Shown piece by piece: positions 1 to 9,571 of a stretch of 53,102 nt of DNA. The stretch comes from an uncultured Bacteroidales bacterium (GTDB lineage: Bacteria; Bacteroidota; Bacteroidia; Bacteroidales; P3). Location: NCBI GenBank assembly GCA_900316235.1, contig ONCC01000016.1, positions 1 through 53,102 of the forward strand. Reading direction: 5' to 3'. Position 1 is the first letter of the stretch; every line of letters begins with the position of its first letter. The translations under genes were made by a program, and so were the position numbers. The notes under the pieces were generated by a model. It searched no databases. It saw nothing but the letters and a program-made list of their open reading frames with translations, and was not told the DNA's origin.

Positions 1-2
1 AC

Positions 3-1949
<1,947 letters not shown>

Positions 1950-1952
1950 TAA

Positions 1953-1996
1953 CTAGGCACTCCTAGGAACGCCTAGGATATCCTAGGAATGCCTAA
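1953..1996. repeat. 10-nt tandem repeat with CCTAGG cores
   Basis: Just after the gyrB stop there are three CCTAGG hexamers starting at 1962, 1972 and 1982, exactly 10 nt apart, flanked by partial copies (CTAGG at 1953, GCCTAA at 1991). Each hexamer is itself a palindrome. The array runs into the proposed start codon of the next gene. Confidence 0.8.
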
Positions 1997-2759
1997 AAAA
2001 AATAATTCCATGGACAAAAGAAACCTCCTCCTTATCAGCAACAGCACCATGCGCGGCGAGGCTTACCTCGGCTGGTGCAAAGACATGATTGCTGACTTCT
2101 GCCGTCGGCACAACGTGAAAAAGGTGCTCTTCGTACCCTATGCCGGCGTTAGCTTGGCTCCGAACGGATTAACCAAGAGCTATGACGCCTACGAGGCCAA
2201 AGTGGCTGCCGTGTACAAGGAGTTCGGCGTGAAGCTCACAAGTGTGCACCACAAGGCGCTGCCCATCAATGCCGTATACGACACCGACTGCGTGGCCGTG
2301 GGCGGTGGCAACACCTTCCACCTCGTCCGCGAACTGCAGCGCACGGGCCTCATGCAGGCCATCCGCCAGCGCGCCTTCGACGGCATGCCCTACATGGGCT
2401 GGAGCGCCGGCTCAAACGTGGCAGGTCCTACCCTCTGCACCACCAACGACATGCCCATCGTCATGCCCGCCTCATTCGACTGCATGGGTCTGGTGCCGTT
2501 CCAAATCAACCCGCACTACACCGACTTCTTCGACCCGAAGCACGGCGGCGAGACTCGCGACGACCGCCTGAAGGAATACATCATGGTGAATCCCAAGGCC
2601 ACCGTCGCCGCCATCCGCGAAGCCACGGCCCTGCTGCTCGAAGACGGCAAACTCTCCCTCATTGGCAAGCCCAATATGATGAAAGTCTTCAAAACCAACA
2701 TCGCCAATACTCAGGAGTTGCCACTTGATGCAGACCTCAACTTCCTGCTGAAAGCATAA
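1989..2759 (+). CDS. pepE: Dipeptidase E (peptidase S51, alpha-aspartyl dipeptidase)
   Basis: Cytoplasmic serine peptidase of family S51 that in characterised members cleaves Asp-X dipeptides. The nucleophile motif GWSAGS is present with S139 as likely catalytic Ser, preceded by the AVGGGNTFHL segment (residues 103-112). The INPHYTDFF motif supplies the expected His (H176), and an acidic residue follows. The frame is 256 residues, slightly longer than typical members (about 230-240), so the true start may be the second ATG at 2010, giving MDKRNLLLISNST, which matches the usual start of the family. The first ATG overlaps the CCTAGG repeat array, which also favours 2010. It follows gyrB by 39 bp with no visible promoter. 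Confidence 0.9.
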   Translation: MPKKNNSMDKRNLLLISNSTMRGEAYLGWCKDMIADFCRRHNVKKVLFVPYAGVSLAPNGLTKSYDAYEAKVAAVYKEFGVKLTSVHHKALPINAVYDTDCVAVGGGNTFHLVRELQRTGLMQAIRQRAFDGMPYMGWSAGSNVAGPTLCTTNDMPIVMPASFDCMGLVPFQINPHYTDFFDPKHGGETRDDRLKEYIMVNPKATVAAIREATALLLEDGKLSLIGKPNMMKVFKTNIANTQELPLDADLNFLLKA

Positions 2760-2784
2760 CACCCCCAAAAGTGCAAAATATCTT

Positions 2785-2807
2785 AGCCGTGGGCTATACC
2801 CACGGCT
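2785..2807 (+). terminator. Hairpin after pepE, possible terminator
   Basis: Perfect 9-bp inverted repeat, AGCCGTGGG (2785-2793) and CCCACGGCT (2799-2807), with a 5-nt loop. Only a short T stretch follows (TTTATC), so termination is plausible but weak. It separates pepE from nfo. Confidence 0.5.
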
Positions 2808-2834
2808 TTATCATACCATAAAAAAGAAGAAACT

Positions 2835-3674
2835 ATGACGAAATACATCGGGGCTCATGTGAGCGCATCGGGAGGCGTGGGAAACGCCATACTGAACGCA
2901 GAGGCCATCGGGGCCAACGCGTTTGCATTGTTTACTAGGAACCAACGCTCGTGGGTGAGCAAGCCGCTGCCACAGCTGGAAATCGACGGCTTCCGTGCGC
3001 TGCTCGTCGACCGCGGCTTCAAGCCCGAGATGGTGCTGCCGCACGACAGCTATCTTATCAACCTCGGCTCGCCCGACGAGGAGACGCTGCAGAAGAGCCG
3101 TGCCGCCTTCCTCGACGAGATGCAGCGGGCACAGCAGTTGGGGCTCACGATGCTGAACTTCCACCCCGGCAGCCACTTGAACAAAATCAGCGAGGAGGAA
3201 TGCCTCGACCAGATAGCACGCGAGGTGAACCTGGCGCTGAGCAAGACCGAGGGAGTGACGGCGGTGATAGAGAACACCGCCGGACAGGGTACCAACCTCG
3301 GCTGGAAGTTCGAGCACATCGCCCGCATCATCGAGGGCATCGACGACAAGAGCCGCGTGGGCGTCTGCATCGACACCTGCCACACCCTCGCCGCCGGCTA
3401 CGACCTCTCTACCGAGATGGGCTACATGTTCTGCTTCGAGGAATTCGACCGACTGATAGGACACCAGTATCTCCGCGCCATCCACCTCAACGACAGCAAA
3501 AAAGGTAACGGCAGTCATGTCGACCGCCACGAGGTGCTGGGCGAGGGCTTCCTCGGCAATGCCTTCTTCAGCCGCTTCATGCACGACGCCCGCTTCGACA
3601 ACATGCCCATCATCCTCGAGACCCCCGACCCGATGCGCTGGGCCGAAGAAATCAAATGGCTGCGGAGCCTGTAA
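2835..3674 (+). CDS. nfo: Endonuclease IV (AP endonuclease)
   Basis: Class II AP endonuclease of base-excision repair, cleaving 5' of abasic sites with three zinc ions. The 279-residue length is normal. The family signatures are all visible: N-terminal [18 protein letters not shown] (zinc His), VIENTAGQG (metal Glu), [13 protein letters not shown] (Asp and His ligands), [16 protein letters not shown] (Asp/His ligands) and the final ILETPDP (Glu ligand). It begins 75 bp after pepE behind a hairpin. Confidence 0.97.
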   Translation: MTKYIGAHVSASGGVGNAILNAEAIGANAFALFTRNQRSWVSKPLPQLEIDGFRALLVDRGFKPEMVLPHDSYLINLGSPDEETLQKSRAAFLDEMQRAQQLGLTMLNFHPGSHLNKISEEECLDQIAREVNLALSKTEGVTAVIENTAGQGTNLGWKFEHIARIIEGIDDKSRVGVCIDTCHTLAAGYDLSTEMGYMFCFEEFDRLIGHQYLRAIHLNDSKKGNGSHVDRHEVLGEGFLGNAFFSRFMHDARFDNMPIILETPDPMRWAEEIKWLRSL

Positions 3675-3680
3675 AAGATA

Positions 3681-3787
3681 TTACTAATTTTACCCCCGAC
3701 CATTTTACTAATTTCCCTGCCTACCTTTTTACTAATTTCCTTGCCACCCTTTTTACTAATTTCGTCACCACCCTTTTTAGTAATCGG
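3681..3787. repeat. 24-nt tandem repeat array
   Basis: The motif TTACTAATTT begins at 3681, 3705, 3729 and 3753, with a degenerate copy at 3778, so the period is 24-25 nt. The remainder of each unit is pyrimidine-rich (for example CCTTGCCACCCTTT). The array fills the spacer between nfo and the DUF2461 gene. Because 24 nt is eight codons, the minus strand reads through it as an octapeptide repeat, which I treat as incidental. Confidence 0.85.
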
Positions 3788-3801
3788 ATTTGAACCCTTA
3801 T

Positions 3802-4509
3802 ATGAAAACAACCTTACACCCCGACACCCTGCCCTTCCTGCAGAAACTGACAATGAACAACAACCGGCCGTGGTTCAACGACCACAAGGACCGCTGGCTG
3901 GCCATCAAAGCCGACTTTGAAGTCTTTACACAGGCGCTCATCGACGAGATGGTGAAATATGACGACACGCTGGTGGGCCTGACTGCCAAGAACTCGGTGT
4001 ACCGCATCTACCGCGACACACGCTTCTCGGCCGACAAGACGCCCTACAAGACCCATATCGCCTGCTTCCTCAGCAGTTGGGGGCCCAAGAACAGCGGCGT
4101 GCCGGGCTACTATTTCCAGCTGGGCACCGAGGAGGCCTACGGATTGAAGGGCACCTGCAACCTCGGCGGCGGCATCTTCATGCCCTCACCCGAAGCCCTC
4201 AACGCCATCCGTCAGGAAATATTCTACTGCACCGACGACTTCCTCGCCATCATGAACGAAAAAAACTACAAGAAATATTTCGGCACGGAGTTCTTCACCA
4301 TGAAGAAGTTGCAGCGTGTCCCCAAGGGCTACCCCACCGACTGGGAACATGCCGACCTGCTGAAATACAAGGACTACTGCACCAGTTACACAATGCCAGA
4401 AAAGCTCCTCGGAACCGAGAAGCTTTTCGATGAGGTATTGAAGGTGTGGCGCGCCAGCGTGCCGCTGAACCACTTCGTCCAGCGGGCGATGGAAGATATC
4501 AAGCATTAA
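3802..4509 (+). CDS. DUF2461 family protein
   Basis: 235-residue cytoplasmic protein of the DUF2461/TIGR02453 family, whose biochemical role is not established. Family hallmarks visible are FLQKLTMNNNRPWFNDHKDRW near the N-terminus, VYRIYRDTRFSADKTPYKTH near residue 70, and a central GxxxxxGGGIFMPSPEALNAIR region. An upstream in-frame TTG at 3790 would add four residues, but the ATG at 3802 is the better start. It is convergent with the next gene, overlapping its end by 11 bp. Confidence 0.88.
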   Translation: MKTTLHPDTLPFLQKLTMNNNRPWFNDHKDRWLAIKADFEVFTQALIDEMVKYDDTLVGLTAKNSVYRIYRDTRFSADKTPYKTHIACFLSSWGPKNSGVPGYYFQLGTEEAYGLKGTCNLGGGIFMPSPEALNAIRQEIFYCTDDFLAIMNEKNYKKYFGTEFFTMKKLQRVPKGYPTDWEHADLLKYKDYCTSYTMPEKLLGTEKLFDEVLKVWRASVPLNHFVQRAMEDIKH

Positions 4510-5857
4510 TGATTCCGCCCACCAGCGCCACCAGCAGTGCCACGGGGGCGATGAAGCGGACGAGAAAATAATAGAACACTCTAAACCACGAAATCTTCAG
4601 CACGCCGTGGTTGGAGAGTTCGTCGTAGATGTCCTCCTTTTTCATCACCCATCCGAAGAAGATGACAGTCAGGAGAGCCCCGATGGGCGGCAGATAAGCA
4701 CCCGTGAGCTTGTCAACCCAATCGAAGATGTTCATCCCTCCAACGACAATGCCACTGAGCGGACCGCCGCTGAACGAGTAAGCCACAATGACCGCCAACG
4801 CCACCTCAGCCACCGAGACAAGCACCGCCGCAACATTGCGTTTCATGCCCTTATCAGCAAGCCAAGCCGTCAGTGTCTCGAGGAGCGAAATGGCCGATGT
4901 AAGTGCCGCCAGCGTCAGCAGCAGGAAGAACACCACCGCGAAGAGAACGCCAATCTTTCCCATGGAGTTAAACACCACAGGCAAAACCTGGTAAACCAGG
5001 CCAGGGCCACCTGCGGGATCCTGACCGGCAGCGAAGACTGCCGGGAAGATGGCAATGCCCGCCAGTACAGCAATAGCCACGTCGCATACCGTAATCCAAG
5101 TGGCAGTCTTTAGAATGTTGCTGTCGTGCGGTATATAGGACCCATAGACAATCATGGCACCCATACCCACGGAAAGCGAGAACAATGCTTGACCGAGAAT
5201 GGCAAGGATACCCTTCCATGTGAGCAGCGCGAAGTTGGGGTGGAACAGATATTCTATACCTTTGGATGCACCAGGCAACGTCAGAGAACGCACACAGAGT
5301 GCAATCACCAACACCAGAAGAATGGGCATCAGCAGTTTGGACACCTGTTCGATACCCTTCTGAACACCACCAAGGATAACCAATAGCGTGAATACCAGAA
5401 ACACTACCAAAAACAGCACCGGTTTCCATGTCGATGCAGCAAAACTAGCAAAGTGATCGGCGAAACCGTCATCGGCGATGGAAGCAAGCGTACCAGTCAT
5501 TGATTCCCAGAAGTAGCCCAATGTCCAGCCCGAAATAACGAGGTAGATGGCAAGAATAAGAAAACAGGTAAACATGCCAAAAAGGCCAACCAACTTCCAT
5601 GACGGGCGCTTAGGGACAAGTGCGGGGAAAGCCTTTTGGGGAGCATAACCCGAACGGCGCCCGATAACGAATTCCGTCATCAGCAACACCATACCAATCA
5701 GGAAGACGAAAAACAGATAGACAATCAAACTGGCGGCGCCGCCGTATTGTCCGCAGATATAGGGGAAACGCCAGATATTGCCCAAGCCCACCGCCGAGCC
5801 GGCGGCAGCCATTATCACGCCGAACGTAGAAGAAAAACCGGTTTTGTTGTTTGCCAT
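4499..5857 (-). CDS. Sodium-dependent transporter, NSS/SNF family
   Basis: Inner-membrane Na+-coupled symporter of the neurotransmitter:sodium symporter family (LeuT fold), probably for amino acids; the substrate is not readable from sequence. The 452-residue protein starts MANNKTGFSSTFG and carries the hallmark first helix GSAVGLGNIWRFPY, which holds the unwound substrate and Na+ site. About 11-12 hydrophobic helices follow. I placed the start at 5857 rather than the longer frame at 5899, because the extra 14 residues lie over the terminator of the upstream gene and break the family start. It is the second of two transporter genes on this strand. Confidence 0.92.
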   Translation of the reverse strand: MANNKTGFSSTFGVIMAAAGSAVGLGNIWRFPYICGQYGGAASLIVYLFFVFLIGMVLLMTEFVIGRRSGYAPQKAFPALVPKRPSWKLVGLFGMFTCFLILAIYLVISGWTLGYFWESMTGTLASIADDGFADHFASFAASTWKPVLFLVVFLVFTLLVILGGVQKGIEQVSKLLMPILLVLVIALCVRSLTLPGASKGIEYLFHPNFALLTWKGILAILGQALFSLSVGMGAMIVYGSYIPHDSNILKTATWITVCDVAIAVLAGIAIFPAVFAAGQDPAGGPGLVYQVLPVVFNSMGKIGVLFAVVFFLLLTLAALTSAISLLETLTAWLADKGMKRNVAAVLVSVAEVALAVIVAYSFSGGPLSGIVVGGMNIFDWVDKLTGAYLPPIGALLTVIFFGWVMKKEDIYDELSNHGVLKISWFRVFYYFLVRFIAPVALLVALVGGIINA

Positions 5858-5872
5858 TGTACGAACTAGTTT

Positions 5873-5912
5873 AAAAAAGTGGAGACGTACGCGGGGCACG
5901 TCTCCACTTTTT
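5873..5912 (-). terminator. Rho-independent terminator of the MFS gene
   Basis: Perfect 10-bp stem, GTGGAGACGT (5879-5888) with ACGTCTCCAC (5898-5907), flanked by A6 on the left and T5 on the right. Read on the minus strand it lies just after the MFS stop codon and ends in a T6 tract, so it ends the MFS transcript and insulates the symporter gene behind it. Confidence 0.88.
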
Positions 5913-5926
5913 GGTATTATAACTAA

Positions 5927-7558
5927 TTATTCTCCCTTGATATTGGGTTCTTCAAGGCCATAACCTTTCTTCTTGTCGACGGCCTTGAGGTAGACCGAGA
6001 TAAGCAGGGCGGCGATACCGAGGGCAGCCAGCATGACGAGAGCCCATGTATAGTTGAGCTCGTGGGCGGCAGTACCTTCGGCATTGGTCTTGTTGAGCAC
6101 GATGCCGATGAGGGCGGGGAACAGGCCGAGGCCGATGTTCTGAATCCAGAAGATAGCGGCATAGGCCGAACCAATAATCTTCTCGTCGACCAGCTTGGGC
6201 ACCGAGGGCCACAGGGCGGCAGGCACCAGCGAGAAACTTGCACCGAGGACGAGAATGGTGACATAAGCCACAACAGTGCCACCGATGGCATTGCCCTTGA
6301 AGGCAGGTAGGATAAAGGCAAAGGTGAGGTGGCAGATGACCAGCAGGATGGAGCCGAGCATCAGCATCGAGGCGGCTTTACCCTTATGGTCGACATAGTT
6401 GCCAAGGATGGGAGTGATGGCCACAGCCAGCAGCGGGAACACGGCGAAGATGGTCTCGGCAGTGCCACGCATGTAGCCCATGTAGCAGTAAATCACCAAA
6501 GCCACAACTGCCAAACCCATAAGGCCAAACTTCAGACCTTTGTTATTCTTAATGAAGTTGCTCGAGAAAGAGCCAGCGGCAACGACAAGCATCAATGCAT
6601 ACTGCACCCAGGTCACCGACTCGCCAGCCCAATAGGAGCCAGGCTCGGCAGGATTGAGCGTCAGGTTGCACTGCAACATATTGACGGCATACTTCTGGAA
6701 AGGGAAGATGGCGCTATAGTAAAGTACGCAAAGCAGGGCCACCAGCCAGAATCCGAGGCTGGAGAAGATCTTGCCGAGGTCACTGATTTTGAAGGGGTCG
6801 TCCTTCTCTTCAGCTTCACCGGTCTGGGCATCGAGTTTCTTGTCCATGAAGAAGTAGACAATGAACATCATGAGAGCGATGCAGAGCAGCACCACACCGA
6901 AGGCGACGGAACGCGACACGCTAACCTCGCCGCCGAGCTTAGCAAAGAAGGGGCTAAAAATCATGCAGGTAGCCACACCCAGACGGGCAAGAGCCATCTC
7001 GGAACCCATAGCCAATGCGGTCTCACGACCTTTGAACCATTTCACGATACCGCGGCTCACGGTGATACCGGCCATTTCGCATCCGCAACCGAACAGCATA
7101 AAGCCGCAGGCGGCCAACTTGGCTGAAGCAGGCATGCCTTCGGCAAAGGGGAAGATGGTACCGATGATGGGAATCTGACCATCCCAATTCAAATGGTTGG
7201 TAAACCATGTCTCAAGGCCAGTGCCAATAAAGCTCTCGCTGCAAGCATAGAACTTGATGATACCACCCACCAGCATCACAGCACCCGAAAGCACAGCGGT
7301 GAAACGCACACCCATCTTGTCGAGGATGATACCGGCGAAGATAAGGAAGAACACATAGACGTTGAGGAACACCTCAGCGCCCTGCATACGGCCAAACGAC
7401 TCGCTGTCCCAGCCGCGGGTTTCCTGCATCAGGTCCTTGATAGGCGACAAAATGTCCATGAAAACATAGCTGCAGAACATGGCCAGAGCCAGGAGCAGCA
7501 GAGCAGTCCAGCGCATTCCAGCGTTGTCTCTCAGTGTTTTGATAGTTGTTTGTGTCAT
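5927..7558 (-). CDS. MFS transporter, MFSD1-like
   Basis: 543-residue integral membrane protein of the major facilitator superfamily. The N-terminus RWTALLLLALAMFCSYVFMD and the following helices resemble the MFSD1-like branch found in Bacteroidetes and, in eukaryotes, in a lysosomal dipeptide exporter. The MFS loop 2-3 region LDKMGVRFT (near residue 80) is visible. The two six-helix bundles are separated by a charged loop near residues 235-260 (KKLDAQTGEAEEKDD). The substrate is unknown; a peptide or other small metabolite is only a guess from the family. A -7 promoter box lies 36 bp upstream and a strong terminator follows. Confidence 0.85.
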   Translation of the reverse strand: MTQTTIKTLRDNAGMRWTALLLLALAMFCSYVFMDILSPIKDLMQETRGWDSESFGRMQGAEVFLNVYVFFLIFAGIILDKMGVRFTAVLSGAVMLVGGIIKFYACSESFIGTGLETWFTNHLNWDGQIPIIGTIFPFAEGMPASAKLAACGFMLFGCGCEMAGITVSRGIVKWFKGRETALAMGSEMALARLGVATCMIFSPFFAKLGGEVSVSRSVAFGVVLLCIALMMFIVYFFMDKKLDAQTGEAEEKDDPFKISDLGKIFSSLGFWLVALLCVLYYSAIFPFQKYAVNMLQCNLTLNPAEPGSYWAGESVTWVQYALMLVVAAGSFSSNFIKNNKGLKFGLMGLAVVALVIYCYMGYMRGTAETIFAVFPLLAVAITPILGNYVDHKGKAASMLMLGSILLVICHLTFAFILPAFKGNAIGGTVVAYVTILVLGASFSLVPAALWPSVPKLVDEKIIGSAYAAIFWIQNIGLGLFPALIGIVLNKTNAEGTAAHELNYTWALVMLAALGIAALLISVYLKAVDKKKGYGLEEPNIKGE

Positions 7559-7593
7559 AATATTTTAATTTAATTCAACATTCTAAATGGATT

Positions 7594-7602
7594 GCAAAGA
7601 TA
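7594..7602 (-). promoter_or_regulatory. -7 promoter box for the MFS gene
   Basis: Read on the minus strand the bases are TATCTTTGC, a full match to the Bacteroidetes -7 consensus TAnnTTTGC, 36 bp upstream of the MFS start codon. I see no clear TTTG -33 box. Confidence 0.7.
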
Positions 7603-7684
7603 CGAATAAAAAATGACATGGAAGCGACAAATTAAAAAAAAAGTTAAAATTAACATTTACTTAGCTCTAATATCATACCATCAG

Positions 7685-7805
7685 CCTACCAACCCCCTAC
7701 CAACTCCTACCGTGGTAGGAGTTGGTTAGGAGTTGGTAAGGCGTTCATAGGTGGTTATCAACTAGTTACTATTCAGTGTTTCGGGGGCAATATTTTGCCG
7801 TTTTT
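7685..7805 (+). repeat. Dispersed palindromic element, copy 1
   Basis: Fills most of the 261-bp spacer between the divergent MFS and thioesterase genes. The core at 7700-7725 is a perfect 12-bp inverted repeat: arm CCAACTCCTACC, spacer GT, then its reverse complement. It is followed by two further GTTGGT/AGGAGTT units with about 11-nt spacing, then a tail (GGTTATCAACTAGTTACT) and a T-rich end. Three other copies lie at 13.1, 25.3 and 37.3 kb. The spacer otherwise holds only the MFS promoter. Confidence 0.85.
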
Positions 7806-7819
7806 CACGTTTAGATGTC

Positions 7820-8209
7820 ATGAATTATATCTTTGAGAACAGCGACATCGTTCGCGACTACGAATGTGATATTCAAGGTATTGTAAACAATGCAAACTAT
7901 CAGCACTACATGGAGCACTCACGTCACCTCTACGTGTTGGACCGTGGCGTAAGTTTTACCGAGCTTCACGAGGCAGGCATCGATGTGGTGGTGGCACGTT
8001 TTGAGATTGCCTACAAGGTACCGCTACGTCCCTGCGACGAATATGTGTGCCGCTTATGCCCGGAGAAGAAAGGTATCCGCTACATCTTCCACCAGGCCAT
8101 CTTTCGCAAGGCCGACAACAAACTCTGTTGCCAGGCGCAAGTGGATTGCGTGGCAACGCAAAATGGCCGGCTTTTGGCCGGCCATCCCACATTGGATTCT
8201 TTACTGTAA
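7820..8209 (+). CDS. Acyl-CoA thioesterase, 4HBT/YbgC-like hotdog
   Basis: 129-residue single-domain hotdog protein, the usual length for 4-hydroxybenzoyl-CoA thioesterase/YbgC-like enzymes that hydrolyse acyl-CoA thioesters in the cytoplasm. The N-terminal active-site stretch reads DYECDIQGIVNNANYQHYME, matching the family pattern D-x(n)-G-x-VNN-x-x-Y with the catalytic Asp; the more common His before VNN is Ile here. The substrate chain cannot be read. It is divergent from the MFS gene and convergent with tyrS, ending 3 bp from the tyrS stop. Confidence 0.85.
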   Translation: MNYIFENSDIVRDYECDIQGIVNNANYQHYMEHSRHLYVLDRGVSFTELHEAGIDVVVARFEIAYKVPLRPCDEYVCRLCPEKKGIRYIFHQAIFRKADNKLCCQAQVDCVATQNGRLLAGHPTLDSLL

Positions 8210-8212
8210 TTA

Positions 8213-9490
8213 TTACTCCACGTTGAGGAGGTAGTAGTTTTTCTTGCCTTTCTGGACGAGGATGCAGCCGCTGGCGAGGATGTCGGCGGCATTGAGGGTG
8301 CAATCCTCCCCTACTTTCTGCTTGTTGACACTGATACTGTTCTGCTTCAGCTCACGACGGATGGCTCCCTTGCTTTCGAACATGCCCACTTCGGCAGCGA
8401 GGTCGACCAACGAGGCACCGGCCTCGATGGCAGCGCGGCTCACGGTGAACTGCGGCACGCCCTCGAAGACGCTCATCAGCGTGGCGCGGTCCAAAGCATT
8501 GAGCTGCTCAGTAGTGGCCTTGCCGAAGAGGAGTTCGCTGGCGGCAATGGCGGTGCTGTATGCCTCTTCGCCGTGGACTCGGATAGTGATGTCCTTGGCC
8601 AATGCCTTCTGCAGTATACGCTGTTCGGGAGCTTCAGCATGTTGCTTCTCCATGGCCTCTATCTCCTCTTTGGAAAAGAGGGTGAAGATTCGGATATATT
8701 TGGCAGTATCCACGTCCGAGCAGTTGAGCCAGAACTGGTAGAACTTGTAGGGGCTGGTCTTCTCCGGGTCAAGCCAGACGTTGCCGCCCTCGGTCTTACC
8801 GAACTTGGTACCGTCGGCCTTAGTGATGAGCGGGCAGGTGAGTGCGAACGCCTCACCGCCTTCCATGCGGCGGATGAGTTCGGTACCGGTGGTGATGTTG
8901 CCCCACTGGTCGCTGCCGCCCATCTGCAGTTTGCAGCCCTTGGTGCGATAAAGGACGAGGAAGTCGTAGCCCTGGAGGAGCTGGTAACTGAACTCGGTGA
9001 ACGAGATACCGGTCTCCATGCGCTTCTTCACGCTGTCCTTGGTCATCATGTAGTTGACGGTGATGTGCTTGCCCACGTCGCGGATGAAGTCAAGGAAAAG
9101 GTAGTCCTTCATCCAGTCGTAGTTGTTGCAAATCTCGGCGCCGTTGACAGGGTTGTCGAAGTCGAGGAAGCGACCGAGCTGCTTGCGGATGCACTGCACG
9201 TTATGCTGAATTTCCTCAACGGTGAGGAGTTTTCTTTCCTGGGCTTTAAAGGAGGGGTCGCCAATCATGCCGGTGGCGCCACCCACAACGGCCAAAGGCT
9301 TGTGGCCTGCCAGCTGGAGGTGTTTCAACAGCATGATGGAGACGAGGTGTCCGATATGGAGCGAGTCGGCCGTAGGGTCAATACCTACGTAAGCCGTAGT
9401 GACTTCCTTTTTGAGCTGTTCTTCGGTGCCAGGCATGATGTCATGAATCATACCGCGCCATTTGAGTTCTTCTACTAGATTTGTGTTCAT
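8213..9490 (-). CDS. tyrS: Tyrosyl-tRNA synthetase
   Basis: Class Ic aminoacyl-tRNA synthetase charging tRNA-Tyr, 425 residues as expected for the TyrRS-F type. The HIGH motif is HIGH at residues 45-48 and the second signature is KFGKT at 229-233. The tyrosine-site segments GGSDQWGNI (191-199) and YQLLQGYDF (169-177) are also present, followed by a C-terminal S4-type RNA-binding domain from about 355. The gene lies 30 bp downstream of a terminator that closes the preceding minus-strand gene, so it probably has its own promoter in the AT-rich 9491-9519 stretch, which I cannot place. Confidence 0.97.
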   Translation of the reverse strand: MNTNLVEELKWRGMIHDIMPGTEEQLKKEVTTAYVGIDPTADSLHIGHLVSIMLLKHLQLAGHKPLAVVGGATGMIGDPSFKAQERKLLTVEEIQHNVQCIRKQLGRFLDFDNPVNGAEICNNYDWMKDYLFLDFIRDVGKHITVNYMMTKDSVKKRMETGISFTEFSYQLLQGYDFLVLYRTKGCKLQMGGSDQWGNITTGTELIRRMEGGEAFALTCPLITKADGTKFGKTEGGNVWLDPEKTSPYKFYQFWLNCSDVDTAKYIRIFTLFSKEEIEAMEKQHAEAPEQRILQKALAKDITIRVHGEEAYSTAIAASELLFGKATTEQLNALDRATLMSVFEGVPQFTVSRAAIEAGASLVDLAAEVGMFESKGAIRRELKQNSISVNKQKVGEDCTLNAADILASGCILVQKGKKNYYLLNVE

Positions 9491-9519
9491 CTATATAATA
9501 TATATTGTATTCATTTATT

Positions 9520-9556
9520 AAAAAAGAGGTACTGCCTTTGGGCGGTACCTCTTTTC
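9520..9556 (-). terminator. Rho-independent terminator of the T9SS cargo gene
   Basis: Long stem, GAGGTACTGCC pairing with GGCGGTACCTC (one T-G pair) across a 3-nt loop, extended by A and T tracts. On the minus strand it falls 16 bp past the stop of the 1101-residue gene and ends in T6. Confidence 0.9.
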
Positions 9557-9571
9557 TTTGTTTACGCCCTG

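Noticed and set aside
3681..3787. Possible CRISPR array
   Set aside because: Units are direct 24-nt repeats without unique spacers and no cas gene is near.
3515..3853. Minus-strand frame with an octapeptide repeat (EISKKGGK-like)
   Set aside because: It is the reading of the 24-nt spacer repeat, overlaps nfo, and has no start signals or family match.
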